NCBI RefSeq assembly: GCF_933775445.1
Contig: NC_065874.1
Coordinates: forward strand, 30,512,501-30,576,500
From: Argentina anserina
Lineage: Eukaryota; Streptophyta; Magnoliopsida; Rosales; Rosaceae
DNA: 64,000 nt
Direction of reading: 5' to 3'
Below, piece by piece: positions 24,327 to 34,342 of the stretch. A program made the translations under genes and the position numbers. The number at the start of each line of letters is the position of its first letter. The first letter of the stretch is position 1. The notes beneath the pieces were generated by a model. It saw nothing but the letters and a program-made list of their open reading frames with translations, was not told the origin of the DNA and made no database searches.

Positions 24327-24331
24327 GAAAC

Positions 24332-25248
24332 CAACGAATTTAGGATCACTTCTTGCCGCATTCAAGATCAGAAAAAACCCTAATCTTTGTCTTCTATCAG
24401 TCTCTCAAGTCCAAGAAGCAAAAACCCTATTGTAGGCGACTTTAGGACTTCTCCAAGGTTGCCGTGCATCACCATTTTCTTCCTGGGGCTGTTCTTTGAT
24501 GTCTTCAAACTTCCTTGTTGATTTAAAAGTGTAATTCATGACCTTTATTTTCTGTTTTTCTACTTTTGTTATTGGATTTCATATTCATTGTATGAATTTT
24601 GTGATTGGTAATGGATTTTTGAGTAGACCAAAGATGGGTTGAATTTCATATCTTTTCCTAGATAATCTCGAGTTAGTAATGATGTTTGATGATATAATTA
24701 CATGCTTGCTGGTTTTCTAAAGACTTTCATTGAGTAGCATGCTTGTGTATAAGCAAATTCTTGTAATATGCTTGCATGTTCAAATTTCGTTCTTATTAAG
24801 CTTAGTAATTCATGTTGACAATATATGGGTGCTCTTCAGTCTAAGTATGATGTTTGCATGGAAGAACCTAAGTGATAGACTTCTCTAAAGCTTATGATAA
24901 TTAAGAAGAACCTTTAAGTACATAAGCAACTTCTTGTAATGTGTTTAGGAATTTGCTTTTGATAATTAGTTGCATCAAAATTACATTATTAGATTGAAAT
25001 ATTTCGTTGACGTGTTGGAACTGTTACGGAACTGTGTCATTGATTGTGAGAGAAGATGATCATGTGTACATATGTATAATTTATTTTCTATTTTGTATTC
25101 TTTTATTTCGTAAATCATATAAAAATCTTTTATAAATTCTTGTAAATATATAAATATTATAGATAATCTTTTTACTAATGCTCTATCTTGTAGGAGTACC
25201 CTCACTCTCCGGCCTATAACGATACTTTTACTTACACTATACTATTGT
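24332..25248. other. gene-free spacer
   Basis: AT-rich sequence between solo LTR B and the N-terminal CNGC-like exons. Nothing recognisable was found. Confidence 0.45.
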
Positions 25249-25702
25249 CTACACGATTTTATTAATGGCCCTAAGACGGATCATCAACTTCCACATCTGC
25301 TTAGCTATGAGTGGCAAGATTATCCTCAGATTAGATAATACAGATAGGCGAGTTCTTGAACCGAGTGCGTTCTTTAAAGTTTCAGAGTTCTTTATTTTAT
25401 AAACATGAAATACAATATTCACTATATAAAATATATCTGTGACTGATCGCAAGACACTTAGTATCATCGTTGATCTGAGGAATGTAGAGGAACAAAGGAT
25501 CCAATAGTACAGCAAACACAGATGATATTATGAACGTTATTTTCCACTTGGGAAAGTAAGGCCCCTTGGGATCTGTCAGTTTCTCCATCGTTGGCCATTT
25601 CTTAGTCGAATTGTAGTACTGGCATGGACAACAGTCACAACACATAACAAACGTATGCTTGTGTCTATCAGCTGATGGATCAAATATATATATAGAGGAC
25701 AA
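25249..25702 (-). pseudogene. CNGC-like N-terminal exon(s), S1 to S3, fused out of frame
   Basis: One frame reads LTDPKGPYFPKWKITFIISS, FAVLLDPLFLYIPQINDDTKC, the S1 region of plant CNGCs (family: DP-GP-L--WN-IF-----AV--DPLFFYIP). A second frame, overlapping at 25440-25460, reads VLRSVTDIFYIVNIVFHVYKI, the S2 region. In intact channels the two are in one frame separated by more residues, so an internal deletion with a frame change is likely. It marks the 5' end of the locus in this window. Confidence 0.75.
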
Positions 25703-26390
25703 ACAGCTAAAAGTTTACAAGTCAATAACATAGTGTAAGATAATTGACATGGATCGAACAATATACTGGAGTTGGAATAAGTTTAATTTGCTGATGTTAC
25801 ATGTTAATCCCAACTGTTTACCACAAATTTTAACTAAAAAACGTTATTTGTAACCATTGGTATCATGACTAATATATAGTTCTTGCACGTGTATCTATAC
25901 GACCATATATACCAATACGGCACAGATAGTCACATAGTCACATATTTATGTGTTTTTTATTATGTCAATTATTCCTTTTACTTAGTTATTTTGTTATGTT
26001 TTTATATTTTTAATTTATTTTATTTTATTTTAGGTATTTTGAAGTGGAATAAAGAAAGAGAGAAAAGAAAGAGAGGAAAATCCAATCCATAACTCGAATA
26101 TCTTGACAATAAGAGAAAAATGTGAAATTTTGGTAATTTTCAGCACCACCACTTTTGGTGTTGCCAAACATTTTCGGGCTAATTTTATGGAGGAGCAAGG
26201 AAGGAGCAACGCATTGTTCTATCACAACTAGATCTCATCTTTTTAATTGAGATTTAACTACACTATTTTTCTCTATTACTCACAAAATGGCTCCCCATTG
26301 TCCAAAAATTCACACCTATATTATGCAAAAATCTAATTTGATTTTGGATGTAATCATCACTTCTAGGCTATCATTACCTAGTCATCATTC

Positions 26391-26515
26391 ACTTCCTTCC
26401 ATGATCACCCATTTCATTCCATGATCATTCACTTCCTCCATGATCACCCACTTCCTTCCATGATCACTCACTTCCATCCATAATCACCCACTCCCTTCCA
26501 TGATCACTCACCCCA
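26391..26515 (+). repeat. ~20-bp minisatellite
   Basis: About six imperfect units of ACTTCCTTCCATGATCACCC are arranged in tandem. Confidence 0.85.
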
Positions 26516-28079
26516 CTCACTACATCATTATCTCTCATTTTTCTCTACTTTTTTTCACCATCATTTTCCTCTATAAAAACCTCCATCACCACCATCTCCA
26601 TACACACCATTTTTCCACAACCAACCAAGAGAAAGAGAGAGAGAGGGGAAGAAAAAATAGAGAGAAGAAAAGAAGAGAAATGGGAGAAGACAAACATGGA
26701 GAGCTGAAGCGAAGTCACCTTCAATCTCCTCAAGCTACAACTCACATCTCCTTAAGGTGCTAAAATATCATCAAGCCTCCACAAAAAAAATGAAGTTCGG
26801 TCTCTTCTCCTTTAATTCATCTCTCATGTATTCATTGATGTTTTTATTCAAGATTATGTGTAACTAAATTCTTTGTTAGTTAGGGGCTAATCAAAGCTCT
26901 AAATATGTCTTTGATTTCAAACTCCAATTGATTTATATAATTTTAGATGCGAATTTCTTCACTAATTGTTCATTAATAATTCTATTACATGTCTCATTTG
27001 ATCGATACTTTGATGCATGTTTTAAGATTTTATTATCTTAAATATGTATATGACCGACATATCGTTGCATATTCTGTGAGAGATAACAAGTTCTTTGCAG
27101 GTATTTATGTGAAGTGATTCCTTAGTAATCTAAGGCTACCGATATTGACCTTAGATTATTTATTGTTACTCAAACGTTCATAGAACTTCATGATTTTAAT
27201 TATTTTGGTCTAGATACCAACATTTCATAGATCAATTATTGAGAATATAGTTAAGTCGAAACCGACATTTCGCTTAACATGACAAGTAAGAGAACGTAAT
27301 ACGGTTAATGACTTAACGACATTGGCTTAACTGTGAGTGCATTCATCTATAATTATTGACATTGTTTTGGGGTGATTGAAGCATATCTAGTGGTGGAGAA
27401 AAGTTCCTAGCTATTGTTTTTCTCATATCTACATCCATATATACTTTTTAATATTTTGTTTTTAGTAGTACTTCTATCTTATTTATTTTTGTTCACTAAT
27501 CAAACTAATTCCAAATACCCTCAAACTTTGTGTGGTAGTCCGCCATTATGTCTAGTTAGTGTTTATTTAATTTCATAATTGTTTATTGAGTTTAGATTAG
27601 CTAATTAATTAGGTTTCCTCTCCTAGGTCGAGTTTGCCAGATTTATAGTTTACGCGTCTGTTTGTGTTTTTAAGTCTTAATTTCATCAATCTTCTGCGGA
27701 TAATGACTCATATTTACCATTTACTACATTGATTTAATTTATTTGATAATATGATATTTTTCTATGTGTTTTTGCGCCTATCAGGCACCGGCACCGGGTC
27801 ACCAACAAGGAGGAACCAGAAAAAAAAAACAAGAAAATGACTGACCTTGGAGTTTTTTGTTTCCAGCACCCCACATTCACAGCTACTTCACGGCCGGCCA
27901 TTGCTCAAACTTAACTGGCTAGCTAGCTAGCTACAGTTATGTTCGGAAATGATGAAAGTTTGAAGGCCATGAAGCGTTTTCATATAGGAACTTTTATCAA
28001 ATCAAATTTGTTCGACTAAATAAAATTATAGCAAGTCATTGTTTATCAGGGTCAAACTCATATATATGGTAGGTTGCTA

Positions 28080-28420
28080 GGAAGCACGGAAACGTGCTTA
28101 CACCTACGTTTCCCGCTTCTGAAGCGGAACCACTCCGGAAACGCTCGGAAACGCGCCGGAAACGCTCGGAAACGTGTTTCCAGAAAAACGAGTTTTGAAA
28201 AAGCGGTGGAAACGCGAGTTTCCAAAAAATAAAGGTTTTTTTATGTTTTTTTATTTGAGATTTTGAGTTACTTAAACTAAAAATCTGTTATTATATTTAT
28301 TTTTTTTGTATAATTTATATATATTTATATATATATATTTTATTTCGACGTTTCCAAAACGTACCCGCTTCCTAAATTTTTTAAAAAACACGCTTTCGCG
28401 TTTCAAAACGTTTCGCTTCC
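28080..28420. mobile_element. possible MITE with GGAAACG subterminal motifs
   Basis: The ends are loosely inverted (GGAAGC at the left, GCTTCC at the right). GGAAACG, its complement CGTTTCC, and GAAACGC recur many times on both strands around an AT-rich core. This is the pattern of hAT-like or Mutator-like non-autonomous elements. I find no clear target duplication. Confidence 0.5.
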
Positions 28421-29244
28421 ACTTACCCGTATCCGATTCGATACAGGCTAAGTAGGTTGTAACTTGTAGGTTGTAACTTAAACTCAATTATTGATTAATG
28501 AGCCTTAATTTCTGACAAGTGGGCAATGATTAGTTGTCTCTTAACACGTGGTTAGTGTGTACCTCGGTTATCTTCATCAAAAAAAGACGAGACGCTGCTT
28601 CTGCCTGCTTGTCTACCACGATTGTCATTTGTCTGCAGCATTCTTTTAAACAACCCAAAGAGCTCTCTCTTTTATCTTGGTCGAGGCTCGAGAGCATATT
28701 CTACGCAGTACGGTGTATTTGCACTAATATGATGACTTAGTTTTTTAGTGGTTAAGTATTATGGACGTCTCTTCTGTTTAGCGTTGTGATTTTACGATTT
28801 TTATTTGTTATGGATCATGTTGATATTGTGACTCTTCTCTAATTTGCTATTTTTCTCTTCAATTATAATTTTACAATTTAATCTTCATCCGCTCCTTAAA
28901 TATTAGTATCATGTGAGTAGTTGGTGATTAAACAATGGAGCGTCTAAAATTGCATAGTTTTTATGGGTTCATTTCCACCTCGAAGAATATTATAACTTTT
29001 CATCTTTCTCACTTAGTTAACTTTGATCAATCGGGTGTGTGTAAATTTGGTAGGATTAGTTTTGACTTTTGAGTAGGATTGTCGTTAATAAACGACGTCA
29101 TTAAATATCACAGTCTAGTTGCAGTGACGTACATTTTAGACGTCCATTTGATCAATCTTGGGCCTGGGCTTACCACATTCCCCAATTGCAGCAGTTTTAA
29201 ATACAAGAAATATGATTAGCATGAACATGACCGTAAAAGAGGAC

Positions 29245-31452
29245 ATGGCAACTCTAGGGACCCCAGTAATCTCTCTCCCGCGTCACCCCACCCCAACCGT
29301 CAATAACGACCTCCGCCTCCCAACCCAACCGCTTCTCCCACTGATAGACCAATGCACCTCCCTCACCCACCTCAAGCAAATCCATGCCCAGATGCTCAAA
29401 ACCGCCCAATTCTTCGATCCATATTCCGCCAGCAAGCTCATCACAGCTGCAGCCCTCTCTCCATTCTCGAGCCTCGACTATGCTCGCCAAGTGTTCGACG
29501 AAATTCCCGAACCAAATCTCTTCACTTGGAACGCCCTCATTCGCGCCTATGCCTCCAGCCCCGACCCGGCTGAAAGCATTCTCATATTTCTAGACATGCT
29601 TCACGAGTGTAATGAGTGCCCCAATAAGTTTACCTTCCCTTTCTTGCTCAAGGCGGCATCGGAACTGAGGGCTTCTAAAGTGGGGAGAGGCTTTCACGGC
29701 ATGGTGGTGAAAGCTGAGCTGAGCTCGGATGTTTACATTGTTAACTCTCTCATTCATTTTTATGGTTCGTGCGGGGAGTTGGATTTGGCGCGCTTGGTGT
29801 TTTTGAAGACTTATAAGAAGGATGTTGTTACTTGGAACTCTGTTATCACGGCTTTCGCGCAGCGGAACTGTCCGGAAGTGGCGTTGGAGTTGTTTAAGGA
29901 AATGGAGGCGGAGAATATGAGGCCGAATGATGTGACCATGGTGAGTGTGCTGTCGGCGTGCGCAAAGAAAGGGGATCTGGAGTTTGGGAGGTGGGTTTGT
30001 TCGCGTGTTGAGAGGCACGGAGTAGAGCAGAATTTGACTTTGAACAATGCTATGCTGGATATGTATGTGAAATGTGGGAGTGTTGAAGATGCGGAGAGGT
30101 TGTTTGGTAGGATGCCGGAGAAGGACGTTGTGTCGTGGACTGCTATGCTTGATGGGTATGCTCGGATGGGGAATTATGATGAGGCTAGGCGTGTTTTTGG
30201 TGCCATGCCTAGTCAAGATATTGCTGCGTGGAATGTGCTTATTTCGTCTTATGAACAGAATGGGAGGCCAAAAGAGGCTTTAGCTGTCTTCCATGAGTTG
30301 CAGAAGAACAAGGGTCCCAAACCTGATGAGGTTACTCTAGTTTGTACACTGGCAGCCTGCTCTCAATTGGGAGCGATTGATCTTGGCGGCTGGATACATG
30401 TATATGTGAAGAGGCAGGGGATGAAGTTGAATTGTCACCTCACAACCTCGCTTATTGACATGTATGCAAAATGTGGGAATCTAGAGAAGGCACTTGAGGT
30501 GTTTAATTCGGTGGAGACAAGAGACGTATTTGTCTGGACTGCCATGATTGCTGCTTTGGCAATGCATGGCCAGGGGAGGGATGCCTTGCACTTCTTCTCA
30601 AAGATGGTAGAAGCTAAGGTAAAGCCTAATGCTGTGACATTTACTAACATATTATGTGCGTGTAGCCACGCAGGATTGGTGGATGAGGGAAGAACGTTTT
30701 TTAATCAGATGGAGCAAGTTTATGGAGTTGTGCCCGGTATAAAGCACTATGCTTGCATGGTTGACATTCTTGGTCGTTCAGGTAATCTGGAGGAAGCTGC
30801 AGAACTGATAGAGAAAATGCCAATATCCCCTACTCCTTCAGTATGGGGGGCTCTGCTTGGGGCATGTGCACGGCAGGGGAATGTTGCGCTTGCTGAAAAG
30901 GCTTGTAGTCATTTGCTCGACTTGGATCCCAGAAATCACGGAGCCTATGTACTCTTATCAAATGTATATGCCAAAACAGGGAAATGGGAAGCAGTTTCTG
31001 GGTTAAGGAAGCTTATGCGAGACTCTGGGATAAAGAAAGAACCTGGTTGTAGCTCAATTGAAATCGATGGCAGTGTTCACGAGTTTCTAGTTGGTGATAA
31101 TACTCATCCGTTATCCAAGGATATCTACTCAAAGTTGGATGAGATAGCAGGGAGATTGAAGTCGATCGGATATGTGCCAAATAAGTCCCACCTACTGCAA
31201 TTTGTTGAGGAAGAGGACATGAAGGAACATGCCCTGATCCTGCATAGTGAGAAACTAGCAATTGCTTTTGGACTTATTAGCTCCAAGCCATCTCAACCGA
31301 TTCGTGTTGTGAAGAATCTTCGTGTGTGTGGAGACTGCCACTCAGTTGCTAAGCTTATATCTAAGCTTTACAATAGGGAGATATTTCTGAGAGACCGATA
31401 TCGGTTTCATCATTTCAGAGAGGGACATTGCTCATGTAATGATTACTGGTAA
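29245..31452 (+). CDS. OTP81: plastid RNA-editing PPR protein, DYW class (OTP81/QED1-like)
   Basis: A single exon encodes 735 residues from the Met at 29245. An in-frame Met also occurs at 29158. I prefer 29245 because [15 protein letters not shown] lines up with the start of the Arabidopsis protein as I remember it. Tandem PLS-type PPR repeats fill the centre (for example [47 protein letters not shown]). E/E+ motifs follow ([13 protein letters not shown]), then a complete DYW deaminase domain with the zinc ligands HSE, CGDCH and HCSC and the terminal DYW. DYW proteins bind RNA through the repeats and deaminate C to U. OTP81 is needed for editing of the plastid rps12 intron in Arabidopsis. 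The N-terminus looks like a transit peptide. Orthology is inferred from overall similarity. Confidence 0.9.
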   Translation: MATLGTPVISLPRHPTPTVNNDLRLPTQPLLPLIDQCTSLTHLKQIHAQMLKTAQFFDPYSASKLITAAALSPFSSLDYARQVFDEIPEPNLFTWNALIRAYASSPDPAESILIFLDMLHECNECPNKFTFPFLLKAASELRASKVGRGFHGMVVKAELSSDVYIVNSLIHFYGSCGELDLARLVFLKTYKKDVVTWNSVITAFAQRNCPEVALELFKEMEAENMRPNDVTMVSVLSACAKKGDLEFGRWVCSRVERHGVEQNLTLNNAMLDMYVKCGSVEDAERLFGRMPEKDVVSWTAMLDGYARMGNYDEARRVFGAMPSQDIAAWNVLISSYEQNGRPKEALAVFHELQKNKGPKPDEVTLVCTLAACSQLGAIDLGGWIHVYVKRQGMKLNCHLTTSLIDMYAKCGNLEKALEVFNSVETRDVFVWTAMIAALAMHGQGRDALHFFSKMVEAKVKPNAVTFTNILCACSHAGLVDEGRTFFNQMEQVYGVVPGIKHYACMVDILGRSGNLEEAAELIEKMPISPTPSVWGALLGACARQGNVALAEKACSHLLDLDPRNHGAYVLLSNVYAKTGKWEAVSGLRKLMRDSGIKKEPGCSSIEIDGSVHEFLVGDNTHPLSKDIYSKLDEIAGRLKSIGYVPNKSHLLQFVEEEDMKEHALILHSEKLAIAFGLISSKPSQPIRVVKNLRVCGDCHSVAKLISKLYNREIFLRDRYRFHHFREGHCSCNDYW

Positions 31453-32021
31453 AAATGAGAAGCTTGTTCGTCACACTAAATCTGAAACTCCCACAAAACA
31501 TTAAAACTTTGTTCTCTTACAATGTACGAATCTGTTGCATCAAACTTGACGAGAATGGAAGATTACTAGGTTTTCCTAATGAATTTTGTTTGTAGTTTCG
31601 GTGAAATTTATGTCTTCTATTATATTTTTTTCCCTCTCTGCAGTTCAAAGCTTTTCTTTCTTGTGTACAAAATGGGTTGAAATGGGCATCCTCAATATGC
31701 GGTTCGACTCAAAACTTGTAAGAATTTCTTTCTTCTATTATTGTCTCTGATCCAATCAAATAGTGTTGCAGAGCCAAAACTGAAAATCCGCACTAAAACA
31801 GGGCTCACATTTCTCATTTCAAGGGCGCCAGAAATTTTACCATGTTGTGTGCAAGGTATTAAATATAAATATAAAAGAATCCGACATCATTCTGCCATGT
31901 GTTAACTTTTCACCTGATGCTAGATCCGTACCCTTCTCATTTCTCATGCATATGTTATATATACAGCTCGTTCATTCTCAACATCTTTAGGACTCGGACT
32001 TCCTGATACAACCAGTGCCAC
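31453..32021. other. intergenic region
   Basis: The 3' flank of the PPR gene and presumed promoter of the CBM20 gene (TATATATACA near 31960). No gene is seen. Confidence 0.5.
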
Positions 32022-33656
32022 ATGGAAGCCTTTGCAAGATCTTCCACAACTTTGTTTGCAAAGGCTAATACTGCCAAGCCTCCATTGTCTTTAAAAGCTC
32101 TTCTGGGTCGATCTAACGTTCGCTTTGTAAGGTTTGGGAACTCAAATGCAAATGTTCATAATCGTGCTTGTTTGGTTAGGCACCAAGCTATTCGATCAGT
32201 TGCTTCGTCTGAAACAAGGGTACTAAAACATTTGGATTCGTTCATGCCATTCTCATTCAGAAGATTGTTTCTTTCATATGCGTTAATTGATGAACCAGGC
32301 TATTACAGCCGCTATAAACAAAAATTCACCGAGAAGAATAATGTAGTACTCTCACTAATTCAATCATTTCAATTTCTTGCTGCTTCCTTGATTTCTTTTA
32401 CAGAAACATGTTAAGTTGAATATGCTGTCATGTATAAATATAATAATCATCTGTATAAATTTGTTTCAACCAGCTGAAACTTCAAACTAGTCATCATCAA
32501 TGGTGCATGGTAGACAATTCAAGTATTCAACTAGTTCGATAGAATGACATGTATGAACAATCATCTAATTTCTTTACACCACATCGATCATCTGATTTAG
32601 TCCACCTCTCTAAAATTCATGAGTAGGTGTTAAGGAACTCAGACTCGGCAGGAATTGGGAGCGGACAGTCGGGTAATCTGAATTAGTTTGATCTTGTGAC
32701 AAGCTTTTAACAATCAGTTTCTGCTTCTCATCATAAATTCATGGTTACTTTCTGTTCACAGCACCATTGAAAACCGTTCACGTTCGATTCCAATTACAGA
32801 AGAAGTGCGGCTTCGGTGATAACTTTCTCCTAGTAGGGAATGAACCTATCATTGGACAGTGGAATCCTTCTAGTGCTGTACCCCTTAACTGGTCTGATGG
32901 AAACATTTGGACAGTTGAACTGGTAAGAACTTCAAAAGCACATCATTAATAATCTGGAAGCTGTAAATTTGCTTGAAGTTGACGTTAATCCTGTCAAGTT
33001 ATGATGCCATTTTGGATTTGGATGGTTTCAAACAGGACATACCAATTGACAGAGCAATCCAGTTCAAGTTTATACTGAAGAAAGGCACAGGAGATCTATT
33101 GTGGCAACCTGGACCAGACCGAATTCTTCACACCTGGGATACCAACAGCACTATAACCATAGCCGAAGACTGGAAAAATGCGAAACTACAGAAACTAACT
33201 GAAAAGAAAAATGTCAATAAAAATGAGACGCTACTTACAAATCAAGCTGTGAGTTTTTCAGACAACTTTGCCTCTGCAAATGGCATACCAACTTACAGCA
33301 ACAGGAACGACTTTGCTTTCAAACAGAGGGGGTATGGTTCAGTAGAGGAAACAATACTTCAGGAGAGCCAAGCAGTTTGCATAGCAAATGACGGTCTCTG
33401 CATTATGACTAGACCAACATCTTCAGGAAGCATGGAAGATGAAGATGACTACTGTGAAGATGAATACTATGACGATGATTATTACGAAGATGAATGTGAA
33501 TATGAAGATAGATTTGAAGACGAAGACATCATGTTTGCTTATGATGGAGGACGTGTTCTTGTGCCTGGTTTAGTACAAGGGGTAACTGAAAAAACCATTG
33601 ATATCAGCACCGGTAACTCCATTGTGATTGATGCAAGAGAGGTACGCAATGCTTAA
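32022..33656 (+). CDS. plastid-type CBM20 starch-binding domain protein
   Basis: Exon 1 begins at the ATG at 32022 and encodes a Ser/Ala/Arg-rich, transit-peptide-like N-terminus. Exon 2 (32762-32922) and exon 3 (33036-33656) join in frame and encode a CBM20 domain: KTVHVRFQLQKKCGFGDNF, LVGNEPIIGQWNPS, VPLNWSDGNIWTVEL, then DIPIDRAIQFKFIL and DLLWQPGPDRI. CBM20 binds starch helices; the two conserved Trp sites are visible (GQW-P, LLWQPG). A very acidic Asp/Glu/Tyr stretch (about 33430-33530) and a conserved-looking tail (GRVLVPGLV) follow. The gene resembles the small plant CBM20 protein family without a catalytic domain. I could not join exon 1 to exon 2 in frame with a strong donor, so the exon 1 end is open, and an alternative donor (GTACGC at 33642) could alter the C-terminus. 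Confidence 0.78.
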
Positions 33657-34342
33657 TCAAACATTTGGGGACTGGAGACTTGGAGAGGTACCCGACTCTT
33701 TTTCTATATACTGCTTTTTTCATGCAAGACACCACAATTTTGTTTCTGTTGCCACTCATTTGGAGACTGGAGAGCCTACCATGCAATGTAAATACGGCTT
33801 TGAGTATTTAGCTGACTGCTTCTTTCCTATATGTAAACGTTCACCTTGAGCAAATTTTGTTCTTTTACATATCAACTAAATATACAGCCATAGCAGCTAA
33901 TTAAAACACAAATCTTTTGTTTCCATTTGTTTTTTTTTTCTATTGGTATGCGATAGAATTGTGTTTGTGAATCAAAGCAAACCAATTGCTACACTGCTGG
34001 TGCACTCTACAATATTGATTGAATTCAAATTTCCGTATCAACAGGAAGTGCTACTACTACTCCCAGAGAACATATTTAAAAAAAGAAAAGAAAAAGGGGA
34101 CCATATTATCAGCAACAAAATCAGGATCCACGTAAAACAATCTACCAGAAACTCTTTAACATTGCATTACAGGAAGCAGTACAAAGAAGGCGTGAAAATT
34201 GTAAAGTACCTGAGTATATGTTCTACACCATGGCTCTCTCAGTTTGACCAATAATAGAATCCTATCCATGACAACATATGTTTACCCTGAAATACCAATA
34301 AACTCATATCTGGTTCAGCCTTTAGTGGTAATTGATTCCTTG

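Larger units (their letters stand above)
25765..29157. other. gene-free stretch with minisatellite and GGAAACG-rich element
   Basis: I see no gene. The stretch holds a purine-rich segment (26620-26690), the minisatellite at 26391-26515, possible LTR-leader-like sequence (26900-27840) and the inverted GGAAACG element at 28080-28420. The last ~600 bp should contain the OTP81-like promoter. Confidence 0.45.
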
